A stretch of 64,000 bases of DNA from Rhodothermales bacterium (GTDB taxonomy: Bacteria > Bacteroidota > Rhodothermia > Rhodothermales > Bin80): positions 2,478,380 through 2,542,379 of the forward strand of contig OX638318.1 of assembly GCA_951812585.1 (NCBI GenBank), in the 5' to 3' direction. Below are positions 55,147 to 64,000 of this stretch, in pieces. A program made the translations under genes and the position numbers. The first letter of the stretch is position 1. Every line of letters starts with the position of its first letter. The notes under the pieces were generated by a model. It was given only the letters and a program-made list of their open reading frames with translations, was not told where the DNA came from and did no database searches.

Positions 55147-56544
55147 TCAGTAAGCATGGCGATGCACGAAGCCCTTCCAGAGGGTCAGCACCATGATCTT
55201 GAAGTCGAGTGCGATGCTCCAGTTCTGGATGTAGTACAGGTCGTACTGGATACGCTTGTCCAGGGAGGTGTTGCCGCGCCAACCATTGACCTGGGCCCAT
55301 CCTGTGATGCCGGCCTTCATCTTGTGGCGCAGCATGTAGCGCGGAATGCGCGTCTTGAACTGATCAATGAAGACCGGTCGTTCAGGGCGCGGCCCCACCA
55401 CCGACATATCGCCCTTTAGCACGTTGATGAACTGAGGAAGCTCATCCAGGGAGGTGCGCCGAAGGAAACGTCCGAAGGGCGTGGCTCGATCTTCATCAGC
55501 CTTGGCCCAGACGGCCCCGGTCTTGGCCTCGGCGTCCACGGGCATTGACCGAAACTTGAGCATGCGGAAGCGCTGTCCGTTCAGGCTCATACGCTCCTGG
55601 CGAAACAGCACCGGGCCGGGTGAAGAGAGGCGAACGGCCAAGGCTATGATCATCAGTAGCGGTGCAGTCACCGCAAGAAACACCGCAGAAAACACCACAT
55701 CGATCACGCGCTTGGCCGTCCGCCGAAAGTCCAATGGCGCTTCGTCCATGATGTGGAGGATGGGCAGGCCATCCACTTCGCTGATGCGGCTGTTGATGAT
55801 GTCGTACTGCAGGAGGTCCGGCACCAGGCACACATGGACGAGGCGCGTGGCCAGGTCGCTCATGAGGAGTTCGATCCGATTTGCCGCGGCCAGCGGCAGG
55901 GCGATGTACACATAGTCAATGGGATCTATGGCCTCGTCCACCAGGCGCAGGATGTCCGCCGTGGTCCCCAGCACATCCGGCTCCGCCTGCTTATGGTCGT
56001 CCACAAAGCCGACCACCGAAAAGCCCATCCACGGGTACGCTTTGAACGACCGTGCCAGGCGGCGTCCTGTGACGCCGGCACCCACGATCAGAACCCTGCG
56101 CATCGAACGTCCTTGCTGCCGCGCGCGGCGTGCCGTCAGGTACAACAGCAGCCGCAGTACCACCATCGCCAGCGGCGTCAGTGCGGCGAAGATGATGATC
56201 GTCAGGCGCGAAACGTAGAAGTCGCGGTACAGTGAGAAGAACGCCATCAGGACAACCAGCGCAATGCTGACCGCCCGGCCTACGCTCAGCACCAGACGCG
56301 TCAGGCGCTGGGCACGGTTGGGTACGTACAAGCCGCTGGCCCAGAACACGATCGCAGCAACGATAATGATCCAGGGCAGGAAGGCCAGGTAGCGACTGAG
56401 CGGCAGCCACTCCGGCAGCGGCACGGGCCACTCGGCGAAAACTTCGAAGCGCAAGAAATACGCAGCCACCCAGCAGGCGCCGGTCAGCGCCATGTCGGCA
56501 GCAAACAGCAGCTGCTGAAAAAACTTGCTCTGCTCCTGCAGCAT
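55147..56544 (-). CDS. Polyprenyl-phosphate sugar phosphotransferase (WbaP/WcaJ type)
   Basis: 465 residues. Four to five N-terminal helices (to about 130), a CoA-binding-like Rossmann domain (RRVLIVGAGVTGRRLARS), then the monotopic phosphoglycosyltransferase domain beginning KRVIDVVFSAVFLAV. The catalytic block is complete: PVLFRQERMSLNGQRFRMLKFRSM, SLDELPQFINVLKGDMSVVGPRPERP and the late GITGWAQVNGWRG. It transfers a hexose-1-phosphate to undecaprenyl phosphate to start exopolysaccharide or glycan synthesis. It ends a minus-strand group with accA, nadC and the GT2 fusion. Confidence 0.94.
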   Translation of the reverse strand: MLQEQSKFFQQLLFAADMALTGACWVAAYFLRFEVFAEWPVPLPEWLPLSRYLAFLPWIIIVAAIVFWASGLYVPNRAQRLTRLVLSVGRAVSIALVVLMAFFSLYRDFYVSRLTIIIFAALTPLAMVVLRLLLYLTARRARQQGRSMRRVLIVGAGVTGRRLARSFKAYPWMGFSVVGFVDDHKQAEPDVLGTTADILRLVDEAIDPIDYVYIALPLAAANRIELLMSDLATRLVHVCLVPDLLQYDIINSRISEVDGLPILHIMDEAPLDFRRTAKRVIDVVFSAVFLAVTAPLLMIIALAVRLSSPGPVLFRQERMSLNGQRFRMLKFRSMPVDAEAKTGAVWAKADEDRATPFGRFLRRTSLDELPQFINVLKGDMSVVGPRPERPVFIDQFKTRIPRYMLRHKMKAGITGWAQVNGWRGNTSLDKRIQYDLYYIQNWSIALDFKIMVLTLWKGFVHRHAY

Positions 56545-56608
56545 AACAGGCAGTATTTAGGGTGCAAGACGCTCTAGTGTTCCTGTGAGCGCAAGCTGCC
56601 CGATAGAC

Positions 56609-57877
56609 TTAAACGGCCTGGCGCGCGCCCGCGATTGGGGCGGCATCTGGGGGATCCGACAGGAGGCGGCGCGCCGCCTCGAACAGCGTACTGCAGCCGC
56701 GAATGCAGTCCTCCCAGCGTGTGTGCTCCCGAGCGGAATGGCTGAAGCCGCCGACCGATGGCACAAAGATAAGACCCGCCGGGCCGAGCAGGGCCATGCT
56801 CTGCGCATCATGACCGGCAAGAGATGGCAGGCCTGTGGTGGTCAGTCCCAGGTGCGCTGCGGCGGCGTGGAATGTGCGCTGCACATGGCCATCCATCGTG
56901 CGCGGCTGCACCGTTTCCAGGTGCTCAAAATCCACTTCCAGGTTAAACCGTTCTGCTTCCCGGAAGGCCATCGTGCGCAGTGCGCGCTGCAGCGCGTGCG
57001 CCCGTGCGATGTCGCTGCTTCTAAACTCCATGAAACAGGCCACCGACCGTGCCACAATGTTGAACGCACCCGGCTCAAAGGTCATGTTGCCTACCGTGGC
57101 TACGCAGTCTGGGAAGCGATCCATGATGATCGTTCGTACCTGCAGTGCAAACGCACTGGCTCCCTGCGCAGCATCACGGCGCCGATCCATCGGCGTTGTT
57201 CCCGCATGATTTGCCGTGCCGCGGAAGGTGACCAGGTACATGAAGATTCCCACCATGCCGGTGACCACGCCGATATTGGTACCGGACGACTCCAGGCGCG
57301 TGCCTTGCTCAATGTGAAGCTCCAGGTAGGCCTTGAACTCCTCTTCTGCGCGGGAAGCTGCGAGGATGCCACTCCTGGTGAGTCCAGCCCGCGCCAGCCG
57401 CTTCTCAAAAACTGCCGGATTGCCCCTGGGGTTTGCAAGGTCTCGCGCGGTTAGCTGCCCGCTGATCGCGCGGCTGCCCATCAGGGACACCCATGTGCCT
57501 TCTTCATCGGTAAAGTCGATGACTTCCAAGTTCGCATTAAATGCTTCGCCGCATTCGTGCAGCGCAAGCAGCACCTCATAAGCTGCCGCAACGCCGAGCG
57601 CACCGTCGAACCGTCCGCCTTCGGGCACCGAGTCCAGGTGTGAGCCGATCATCAGCGTCGGCGCCGCGGGACCGGCGGCCTGCCAGCGCGCCGATACGTT
57701 GCCAGCACCATCGGTGTGGACGGCAAATCCACCGGCGGTAATCATCTCGGCAAACCGCTGCCGTGCGGCCAGGTGGGCGGTGCTTAGCGCCGGGCGGTTC
57801 AGCCCGCCTTCGGGCGTGCGCCCATCGGTCGTGAGCGCATCAAATGTCGCGCGCAAGCGCTGCTCATCAATGCTCAT
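56609..57877 (-). CDS. M20-family Zn-dependent amidohydrolase (hydantoinase/carbamoylase type)
   Basis: 422 residues. LMIGSHLDSVPEGGRFDGALGV holds the metal His-Asp pair, followed by FTDEEGTW, the ELHIEQG stretch, the dimerisation lid, and the conserved TANHAGTTPMDRRRDA. SLAGHDAQSMA is near the C-terminus. Likely N-carbamoyl-L-amino acid hydrolase or allantoate amidohydrolase; the substrate is not resolvable. Overlaps the nadC end by 11 nt. Confidence 0.92.
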   Translation of the reverse strand: MSIDEQRLRATFDALTTDGRTPEGGLNRPALSTAHLAARQRFAEMITAGGFAVHTDGAGNVSARWQAAGPAAPTLMIGSHLDSVPEGGRFDGALGVAAAYEVLLALHECGEAFNANLEVIDFTDEEGTWVSLMGSRAISGQLTARDLANPRGNPAVFEKRLARAGLTRSGILAASRAEEEFKAYLELHIEQGTRLESSGTNIGVVTGMVGIFMYLVTFRGTANHAGTTPMDRRRDAAQGASAFALQVRTIIMDRFPDCVATVGNMTFEPGAFNIVARSVACFMEFRSSDIARAHALQRALRTMAFREAERFNLEVDFEHLETVQPRTMDGHVQRTFHAAAAHLGLTTTGLPSLAGHDAQSMALLGPAGLIFVPSVGGFSHSAREHTRWEDCIRGCSTLFEAARRLLSDPPDAAPIAGARQAV

Positions 57878-58796
57878 AGGCGCTAGCCGGTGCGAGCTCT
57901 AGTGCGATATCAAGCGCCTGGACGGAATGTGTCAGCGCGCCGCACGAAATGTAATCCACCCCCGTTGCTGCAATGAAAGGGGCCGACTGAAGCGTAATGT
58001 TCCCCGAGGCTTCGGTAACATACCGATGTCCAACACGGGCCAACGCGGCCTCCAGGAGCGTGGTATCCACCACACCGTCCGCGGACTGGTACACCATGTT
58101 ATCGAGCAGGAGCTCATCGAAGCCGCCGGCAGCGAGCGCTTCCTCCAGTTCCTCCAGCGTATGCACTTCTACTTCGATGCGCATACCCGGCTTGTGCCGG
58201 TCCCGGTAGGCACCGGCGCGCCGAATGGCTGCTGCCACGCCGCTTGCGGCAGCAATATGGTTGTCCTTGATCAGAAAGCGGTCGTAGAGGCCAAGACGGT
58301 GGTTTTCTCCGCCTCCGAGCTTCACGGCCCACTTGTCCAAAAAGCTTAGGCCGGGCGCCGTCTTGCGTGTGTCGCGCACCCGGACCGGGTGCGCAGCTTG
58401 TACCAGCGCGCGGGTCGCGGTGGCAATGCCGCTCATGCGCTGCAGCAGGTTAAGTGCCAGGCGCTCGCATTGTAGGATGGCCCGTGTGCAGCCGCGTACC
58501 ATGCCCAGGGGATCGCCCGCTGCTATGCCTTCGCCGTCGCGGACTCGCCAGTCGATGCAGGAGCCGGCGTCCATCAGGGTGAAGACGCGTTCTGCCACAT
58601 GCAGTCCCGCGATGGTGCCCGCCGCGCGCGCAATAAATTGCCCGGTCGCCTCCGACTCTGCGTCCACCGTAGCCAGCGATGTTACGTCTCCCACACCTAT
58701 GTCGGCCTCCAGTGCGCGGCGAAGGAAGGTGTCTAGCAGGGTGCGATCCAAGTATGCGGGCAGCTGGCTTCGCGCCCTGCGCCCGTGTCTAGGCAT
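57867..58796 (-). CDS. nadC: Nicotinate-nucleotide pyrophosphorylase (quinolinate phosphoribosyltransferase)
   Basis: 309 residues. It makes nicotinate mononucleotide from quinolinate and PRPP. Blocks seen are [62 protein letters not shown] and the final [23 protein letters not shown]. It overlaps accA by 8 nt and the M20 gene by 11 nt. No nadA or nadB is present. Confidence 0.96.
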   Translation of the reverse strand: MPRHGRRARSQLPAYLDRTLLDTFLRRALEADIGVGDVTSLATVDAESEATGQFIARAAGTIAGLHVAERVFTLMDAGSCIDWRVRDGEGIAAGDPLGMVRGCTRAILQCERLALNLLQRMSGIATATRALVQAAHPVRVRDTRKTAPGLSFLDKWAVKLGGGENHRLGLYDRFLIKDNHIAAASGVAAAIRRAGAYRDRHKPGMRIEVEVHTLEELEEALAAGGFDELLLDNMVYQSADGVVDTTLLEAALARVGHRYVTEASGNITLQSAPFIAATGVDYISCGALTHSVQALDIALELAPASAYEH

Positions 58797-59784
58797 TTCC
58801 CTCGCTGAACTTGCCGATCTGGTCCAGCCGTTCGTGTCGAACTGCGATCAGTGTTTCTGGACTCAGGGTGCACAGCTCTTGCATCGCGGCAGCCGCAGCA
58901 CGGCCAACGGCATTGAAGGCGGCATCGGGATCACGATGCGCGCCTCCCAGCGGTTCCGGGACGATGGTGTCAATGACACCGAACTTCTTGAGGTCTTTCG
59001 CTGTCAGCCTTAAGGCACGGGCCGCTTCCTCCCGATAGTCCCAGGATCGCCACAGGATGGAGGAGCAGCTTTCCGGTGCGATCACCGAGTACCAGGCATT
59101 CTCCAGCATCAGCATGCGGTCGCCCACGCCGATGCCCAGCGCGCCGCCGCTGGCACCCTCGCCGATGATCACCACGATGATGGGCACGGGCAGGCATGCC
59201 ATGTCAAAGAGGTTGCGGGCGATCGCTTCGGCCTGCCCACGTTCTTCGGCTTCCATGCCAGGATAGGCACCCGGCGTATCCAAAAGGCACAGGATGGGCT
59301 TGCCGAACTTGGCGGCTATGCGCATGAGCCGTCCCGCCTTGCGGTATCCCTCCGGGTTTGGCATGCCGAATCGGCGATACTTGCGCTGCCGAGTGTCGCG
59401 GCCTTTCTGGTGTCCCACGACCAGGACGGTGCGATCGATATAGTCGTAGTTGGAGCCGCGAAACGTTGCAAAGCCACTTACGATGGCCGGGTCGTCGGCA
59501 TAGTAGCGGTCGCCCCGAAGCTCTACAAAGCCCGTGGTCAAGGCTTCGACGTAGTTCAACGTGTACGGTCGAAGCGGATGCCGCGCGAGCTGCACCCGCT
59601 GCCAGCGTGTCAGGTTCTGGTAAATGGAGCTGCGCAGTTCATCCACGCGCTTGTCCAGCTCCGCTATTTCCTGCGTCAAGTCGACTCCATTGGTGTCCAG
59701 CGCGCGCATCTCGTTCAGCTTCATTTCAAGCTCAACAAGCGGCTTTTCGAAGTCTAACAGATATGCAGCCTGGTTCTTCGCCAT
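58789..59784 (-). CDS. accA: Acetyl-CoA carboxylase carboxyltransferase subunit alpha
   Basis: 331 residues from ATG 59784; the frame is open to 59838. [16 protein letters not shown] at the start, [68 protein letters not shown] and the oxyanion [21 protein letters not shown] are AccA landmarks. It works with AccD, AccB and AccC, none of which is in the window. Head of the accA-nadC-M20 overlapping set. Confidence 0.96.
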   Translation of the reverse strand: MAKNQAAYLLDFEKPLVELEMKLNEMRALDTNGVDLTQEIAELDKRVDELRSSIYQNLTRWQRVQLARHPLRPYTLNYVEALTTGFVELRGDRYYADDPAIVSGFATFRGSNYDYIDRTVLVVGHQKGRDTRQRKYRRFGMPNPEGYRKAGRLMRIAAKFGKPILCLLDTPGAYPGMEAEERGQAEAIARNLFDMACLPVPIIVVIIGEGASGGALGIGVGDRMLMLENAWYSVIAPESCSSILWRSWDYREEAARALRLTAKDLKKFGVIDTIVPEPLGGAHRDPDAAFNAVGRAAAAAMQELCTLSPETLIAVRHERLDQIGKFSEGNA

Positions 59785-59844
59785 GGGCGCAAATCTACAT
59801 ACATGCGCCCCGGAGGTTTCCTGGGCGCGCTTCCGCACGCGAAC

Positions 59845-59954
59845 CGTTGCATCGCGGGCGCTCCGTTATGCTCAGAGCGACCACTGCCTGCGTCATCCCC
59901 GTGCAGGCTATGCCACGTTGCATCGCGAGCGCCCCGTGACGCTCAGAGCGACCC
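59845..59954. repeat. Paired 39-nt dyad repeat upstream of accA
   Basis: Two similar units at 59845-59883 and 59916-59954 (offset 71 nt) share CGTTGCATCGCG(G/A)GCG and CTCAGAGCGACC and differ in the middle. Each can form a stem from CGCTC with GAGCG. A further short inverted repeat (CCTGC/GCAGG) lies between them. They sit between the GT2 fusion stop and the accA start. Confidence 0.65.
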
Positions 59955-60009
59955 ATTGCGCTGTGGTGGACCATGCCCGCATCCTGTGTGGTGCCCATGC
60001 ACCGGATGA

Positions 60010-62097
60010 TTATGCCAAGCGCATCAGGCGAATGGCACGAAGGACTATGAGCCAGTCCACCAGTGCGGACTGGCGTTGCACGTAGGACCAGTACACCTGT
60101 TCTGCGTCGGCGTGTGCGTCCACGCTGTGCGGTCCCAGCGACTCCGTCACGGCAAAGACACCAGGACGCAGCGCCCACTCTTCTGGAGGCTCAAACCCTT
60201 CTCCCGCGCGATATCCTACGACAGAAACGCGTCCGCGAAGTACCGAAGGCCATTGCCGGGTGCGGGCCGCCAGGGCTTTCCAGAATGGCCTTGACCGCAG
60301 AAGACGCGCCGCCAATAGCACCCAAGGGTGTGCCGCAGCCGTAAGGAGCGCCAGGGTACCATCAAAAATCCGGTGGGCCGCGGCGCTGCGGATGTAGCCG
60401 AGCGCCTCCTGGGCTTCCATCACCGCCGCGCCCTGAAGGAGTGCCACCGACGCCTTGCCGATGACATGCGCATGATTCTGTGCCAGGATACTGGTCTCCA
60501 GCGGCAGTCCGCTGAGTCGTCGCGTCAGTGTGAAGATCGTCCTATTGGATAGACTGGCCGCTGCAAAGACGACGGCTTGCGCCTCATGGGCCTGCACCAG
60601 GTCACGAAGCGTTTCGATCGTGCCCAGGCTGGGCATACCGATAATGGACTCATCACATGGAGCGGAAGGCACATAGCCGATTATGGCGAACGGGGGCGCG
60701 TCCATAACGCGCTGGGCCTCCTGCAGGCGCTGTGCTTCCCGGGCATCGCCTACAAAGAGCGTGCGTAGTGGCAACTGTGTGCGCGCTTTGCGCAGCAGTC
60801 GGTATGCGGTCAGCGCGAGGATGCTCCCGGGCAGGCTGGCCAGCACCACGGCCCGCGAAAACGCAATGGACTTCACAAAAAACGAAGTGCTGGACAAGAG
60901 CAGCACGGCCAGAGAGACCCCGGCGACGACGGCACCCAGGTGCCGTCCCTGGCCCTGGTAGCCACCCAGGATGCCGATAGTGCTGACCGCGATGAGCGCA
61001 AAAGAAGGTGCTATGAGCCAGTAGAACAGCGATGGAAACGCCAGGCCGAGCTGCATGGATCGCACTAGGCCCATGGCGGCCATGACGCCGAAGACCAGCA
61101 CGGCATCGCGCACCGCGCGATGCCGGCAAACTCTGCGCAGCGCGGAAAGGCATCCGCGCCCAACCACGGCAGCCCTGAGCAGCCACAACAAGAGCGGCGG
61201 GTACCGCCGGCGCAGGTGCTTTTCCGCAAAGCGGATCATGGCCCCGTAGAAGAGGCGCACGTAGCGCAGCTGGTTCTTCTTGGTGCTTTCGCCCTTGTAG
61301 TGAATGATGCGGGTGTCGGGCGTATAGTAGATCTTCCAGCCGGCCTCTTGGAAGCGGAAGCACCAGTCGAGGTCTTCGCCGTACATGAAGAAGTCCTCAT
61401 CAAAGACTCCTGGGCCCCCTTGGCCTGTGATGTCGCCAAGGCGTGCGTCCAGTGCAGCGCGGCGGGACGCTTCGTCCAGGGCGCTGTACGCGGCGGCGGA
61501 ATAGGAGATGGCGGCCCGCCGTACCATCATGCAGCTGCCGCTGAGTGCGTCCACCTCGGTAATCTGGTCGGTGGGCACATGGCCCAAGTTGTATCGCCCG
61601 AAGAGGCGGCTCCTTGGAAAGAGGCGGCTCAGCCCGGTCATCCGAAAGAACGCTACCAGCGGCGTCGGAAACGCCCGCCGGCTTTCCGGGGCAAAAGACC
61701 CATCGGGGTTAAGGATCTGGCATCCTGCCGCCGCTGTATCCGGGTGGGCGTCCAGGAATGCGATCAGCGTGCCGACGGTGGATTCTTCAACGAGCGTGTC
61801 CGGGTTGAGGATGAAGAGGTACCGCCCGCGCGCCTGTTTGATCGCCTGGTTGTTGGCTCTGGCGAAGCCTACGTTGTCTTCATTTGCAATCAGCGTAACC
61901 TCTGGAAACTCTCGCCGCACCATTTCGCAGGAGCCGTCCACGCTGTGGTTGTCTACGACCAGTATTTCTGCGCGGAGGGTGCCAAGGCTTTGCTTCACGC
62001 TCCGCAGCGATTCCTCCAGGAACGCACGCACGTTGAAGTTGACGATAATGACAGACACGTCCAGATGGCCAGGACGTGTGGAAGCCGGCGCACTCAT
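60010..62097 (-). CDS. GT2 glycosyltransferase fused to a catalytically truncated phosphoglycosyltransferase-like module
   Basis: 695 residues. Residues 1 to about 300 are a GT2 domain of the rhamnosyltransferase kind: VSVIIVNFNVR (14-24), FILNPD (95-100), DEDFFMYGEDLDWCFR (223-238). About 321-440 are membrane helices. Then comes a CoA-binding-like Rossmann segment (LRTLFVGDAREAQRL, from 464) and a C-terminal region that follows the PGT outline: HRIFDGTLALL (585-595), VLRGRVSVVGYRA (629-641), LRPGVFAV (653-660), SALVDWLIVLRAI (687 on). About 60 residues carrying the RQER, KFRSM and Asp-Glu catalytic elements, present in the intact neighbour at 55147-56544, are missing, and GPRP reads GYRA. 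The glycosyltransferase is probably active and the PGT part is probably structural. Confidence 0.88.
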   Translation of the reverse strand: MSAPASTRPGHLDVSVIIVNFNVRAFLEESLRSVKQSLGTLRAEILVVDNHSVDGSCEMVRREFPEVTLIANEDNVGFARANNQAIKQARGRYLFILNPDTLVEESTVGTLIAFLDAHPDTAAAGCQILNPDGSFAPESRRAFPTPLVAFFRMTGLSRLFPRSRLFGRYNLGHVPTDQITEVDALSGSCMMVRRAAISYSAAAYSALDEASRRAALDARLGDITGQGGPGVFDEDFFMYGEDLDWCFRFQEAGWKIYYTPDTRIIHYKGESTKKNQLRYVRLFYGAMIRFAEKHLRRRYPPLLLWLLRAAVVGRGCLSALRRVCRHRAVRDAVLVFGVMAAMGLVRSMQLGLAFPSLFYWLIAPSFALIAVSTIGILGGYQGQGRHLGAVVAGVSLAVLLLSSTSFFVKSIAFSRAVVLASLPGSILALTAYRLLRKARTQLPLRTLFVGDAREAQRLQEAQRVMDAPPFAIIGYVPSAPCDESIIGMPSLGTIETLRDLVQAHEAQAVVFAAASLSNRTIFTLTRRLSGLPLETSILAQNHAHVIGKASVALLQGAAVMEAQEALGYIRSAAAHRIFDGTLALLTAAAHPWVLLAARLLRSRPFWKALAARTRQWPSVLRGRVSVVGYRAGEGFEPPEEWALRPGVFAVTESLGPHSVDAHADAEQVYWSYVQRQSALVDWLIVLRAIRLMRLA

Positions 62098-62278
62098 CTA
62101 GCGTAATATACCTGCATCAACACGATAGGAGGCATGCAAGCAAGCAAGGAGGCATGTACGGCGCAACGACCACGGGATGCTGCTCTGCCGCAAGAAGACG
62201 ATGTAACCAGTCGGTCCGCCGGCTGCATGCGTTTAACGACTTGGACGCGCCCGGCGCTGGGGTATCCGTTCCCAGAAC

Positions 62279-62659
62279 TTGGTCCATCATGAATCTGCTG
62301 AGCCGCTGCAGGGCGAGGCACGCAGCGACACGTTGTCGGCGCGTGCGTTCTTTCCTTCCAGTGAGCAGGCCGCAATCCACTGGGACCTCCTGGTATACAA
62401 TGGGAATTATGTACCCGCAGTAAACGTCCGCGTACGAGTATTTGATCGCCGCGCAGGAGCGCTGATTGATGTGATGGCACACCGCATCGTGGAGCCGGAG
62501 TATGCCAGGTTTCCTGACGCACAACGGATCTTGCACTATGATGATGCGGATTTTGAGGCATGCACGACGATGGGCACGCTGATGGCGCGCTTATCAACCA
62601 CTGAAGCGCCGTGGGGCGTGCTCATGCGCAGCAGTGCACTGGACTGGATGCATTTGTGA
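62279..62659 (+). CDS. Possible small protein or gene remnant, unknown
   Basis: 126 codons from TTG 62279 to TGA. The middle (AIHWDLLVYNGNYVPAVNVR then VRVFDRRAGALIDVMAHR) has protein-like composition with regular strand periodicity, unlike the shadow frames. No upstream ATG in frame, no ribosome site and no family I recognise. It could be the tail of a decayed gene. Confidence 0.35.
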   Translation: MVHHESAEPLQGEARSDTLSARAFFPSSEQAAIHWDLLVYNGNYVPAVNVRVRVFDRRAGALIDVMAHRIVEPEYARFPDAQRILHYDDADFEACTTMGTLMARLSTTEAPWGVLMRSSALDWMHL

Positions 62660-62662
62660 GTA

Positions 62663-62684
62663 GGCCCCTCCGTATGGAGGGCCC
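62663..62684 (+). terminator. Possible hairpin after the small ORF
   Basis: GGCCCCTCC and GGAGGGCCC can pair around a GTAT loop with one imperfection, 4 nt after the stop at 62659. No T tract follows, so a terminator role is uncertain. Confidence 0.3.
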
Positions 62685-62881
62685 AAACTCGCAGAGCGGC
62701 AGTAAGCACGTTCTGTGCGAGTTCTTAACGCACTTGTATCTTTCAGGGCAATTGTCTCCGCAAATGCCAGGCCGCACGCGGTGCAGGCGCGGATCGCAGG
62801 TGCGTCGCCAGGCGCACTGCGCCGCCAAGCAGTACGACGGAAGCAAGAGGAGCCAGTGAATGACATAGGATCCGTACACCG

Positions 62882-64000
62882 ATGAAGATCACCTTATTGC
62901 TTACGGCGCTGGGCTGCATGCTTGCGCCCGTTCAGGCCCAGGACCTCGACGTGATTCTTCACGAGCGCCGAGCGGCACGGCATGCTCTGCACAAGGCCAT
63001 GCCGCCATCCCATCAAGCGATGGCCAGCGCCGCGGATTCGATGGTACTGGTTGACCTCTATCATGACACGCAGGGTGTCAACTGGGTTGTGCGTACGGGT
63101 TGGCTGAGCGGCCCTGTCAGCACTTGGCACGGCGTAGCCCTTACCCCTTCGGGGCGTGTCACCGGCCTGGATCTGCAATCCAACGGCCTGTCTGGTGCGT
63201 TGCCCAACGCGCTCGGCAACTTGGACTCGCTCCGCACGCTGTACCTCGCCAACAACTTCATCACGGGGGCCATTCCGGACTCGGTCGGCGCGCTTCCCAA
63301 GCTGGAGGTGCTCAGTCTCTGGAGCAATCGCCTCAGTGGCGCGATCCCCGTTTCGCTGGGTCGGCTGCTGTCGCTGCGAGACCTGCTGCTCTTTGACAAT
63401 GATCTGAGTGGGTCCATACCGGATTCGCTGGGTAACCTGCAGCGGCTGGATCGACTGTGGCTGGACTTCAACGAGCTGGAGGGGCCACTGCCTGCGGCGC
63501 TGTTCAGGCTGTCGATGCTCCGGGAGTTCTTCCTCGATGCGAACAAGCTTACGGGCCCGCTGCCATCCGGACTTTCCGGGCTGACCAGTGTGATTTCGCT
63601 CTACGCAGGGCACAACCAGCTCACGGGACCGCTGCCTCCCGAGCTGAAGTCCCTGCCCGCACTGCAGAACCTGTCGCTGGCGCACAACAGCCACGACGGC
63701 ACGTTTCCCGTAGAAATCGCGGAGACTCCCAACCTTGTCAAGCTGCTGCTCAGCGGCAATCAGCTTACGGGCAGCATCCCGCCGGCGCTGGCGGATCGCT
63801 CCAAGCTCACGACACTGGAGCTCGCTGGTAACAGCCTTACGGGTCCGATCCCGGCAGCGGTCGGCCTGATCCGCGAGCTTAGGATACTGGACCTTGGCGG
63901 GAATCAGCTTACGGGTTCCATGCCCAACACACTGGGATGGGCCACGGCGCTGCGAATGCTGGACCTGTCGAACAATCAGCTCAGCGGCTCGTTGCCGCAG
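62882..64000 (+). CDS. Secreted plant-type leucine-rich-repeat protein (runs off the window)
   Basis: 373 codons, open to the last base. A signal peptide (MKITLLLTALGCMLAPVQAQ) is followed by an LRRNT_2-like cap (LVDLYHDTQGVNWVVR... STWHGVALTPSGRVTGLDL, about 60-102) and at least ten 24-residue plant-type repeats with the consensus L..L.L..N.L.G.IP..LG.L (for example LDLGGNQLTGSMPNTLG). Such proteins are surface or secreted binding proteins; many in this phylum end in a T9SS signal, which lies beyond the window. No partner gene is visible. Confidence 0.9.
   Translation, partial: MKITLLLTALGCMLAPVQAQDLDVILHERRAARHALHKAMPPSHQAMASAADSMVLVDLYHDTQGVNWVVRTGWLSGPVSTWHGVALTPSGRVTGLDLQSNGLSGALPNALGNLDSLRTLYLANNFITGAIPDSVGALPKLEVLSLWSNRLSGAIPVSLGRLLSLRDLLLFDNDLSGSIPDSLGNLQRLDRLWLDFNELEGPLPAALFRLSMLREFFLDANKLTGPLPSGLSGLTSVISLYAGHNQLTGPLPPELKSLPALQNLSLAHNSHDGTFPVEIAETPNLVKLLLSGNQLTGSIPPALADRSKLTTLELAGNSLTGPIPAAVGLIRELRILDLGGNQLTGSMPNTLGWATALRMLDLSNNQLSGSLPQ

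Larger units (their letters stand above)
62098..62881. other. Low-information region between the GT2 fusion and the LRR gene
   Basis: 784 nt. It contains one marginal coding candidate (62279-62659) and a hairpin at 62663-62684. Otherwise I see no gene; the minus-strand ORFs here are low-quality shadows. Promoters for the LRR gene (plus) and the GT2 fusion (minus) must be within it. Confidence 0.45.

Overview
The window reads as a chromosomal segment (about 60% GC by eye) from a member of the Rhodothermota (Rhodothermales-like; formerly grouped with the Bacteroidetes). The evidence is a long exported protein ending in a T9SS-type sorting domain with an NYPNPFNP motif, a large carboxypeptidase-regulatory-domain TonB receptor, a GWxTD-domain protein, a Bacteroidota-type signal peptidase I with a long insertion, a GCSID-motif Bacteroidota family protein, and the futalosine menaquinone gene mqnA. 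Most of it is housekeeping sequence. No prophage, CRISPR array, intact insertion sequence or intact defence island is visible.

Layout. 1-1079: the end of gatA, then a fossil of an MmeI-type restriction-methylation enzyme reduced to its two ends. 1080-7864: sucD and engB, then a sugar-acid-like set (Zn dehydrogenase, IlvD-family dehydratase and GntP permease on the minus strand, a divergent SDR on the plus strand). 7938-8871: tRNA-Asn, tRNA-Leu and two overlapping EutN/CcmL-type microcompartment vertex protein genes with no other shell gene nearby. 8947-12764: lepA, an unknown exported protein, and lepB. 12790-22940: L,D-transpeptidase, K+ channel, SDR, a YjbQ-like protein, a decayed IS630 transposase, LMW phosphatase, HAD phosphatase, rfbB, tandem PspC genes, and 5-formyl-THF cyclo-ligase. 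23070-29234: a translation and secretion run ffh-rpsP-rimM-trmD-rplS-mqnA-smpB-tyrS, with an unusual low-complexity tail on S16. 29309-31759: GWxTD protein.

31991-43835 looks phosphate themed: Na/Pi symporter, duplicated beta-helix T9SS cargo, TonB receptor, PPK1 and PPK2, interrupted by pdxH. 43943-51853: metY with an overlapping CoA-binding protein, an internally duplicated soluble sensor-like protein, an M28 peptidase, a YbaK-type deacylase, coaX, birA and a lipoprotein. 51852-54947: suhB, fabI, an L,D-transpeptidase and a methyltransferase. 55147-62097 (minus): a polyprenyl-phosphate sugar transferase, an M20 amidohydrolase, nadC, accA, and a fusion of a GT2 glycosyltransferase with a phosphoglycosyltransferase-like module that has lost its catalytic segment. 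The window ends inside a plant-type leucine-rich-repeat protein.

The observations most worth following are the GT2/degenerate phosphoglycosyltransferase fusion, the orphan BMC vertex pair, the phosphate island with its internally duplicated secreted protein, the MmeI fossil that keeps its nuclease motif, the soluble protein with a gap-free internal duplication, and the repeat-built tail of ribosomal protein S16. I saw nothing that amounts to a complete, clearly new multi-gene system.
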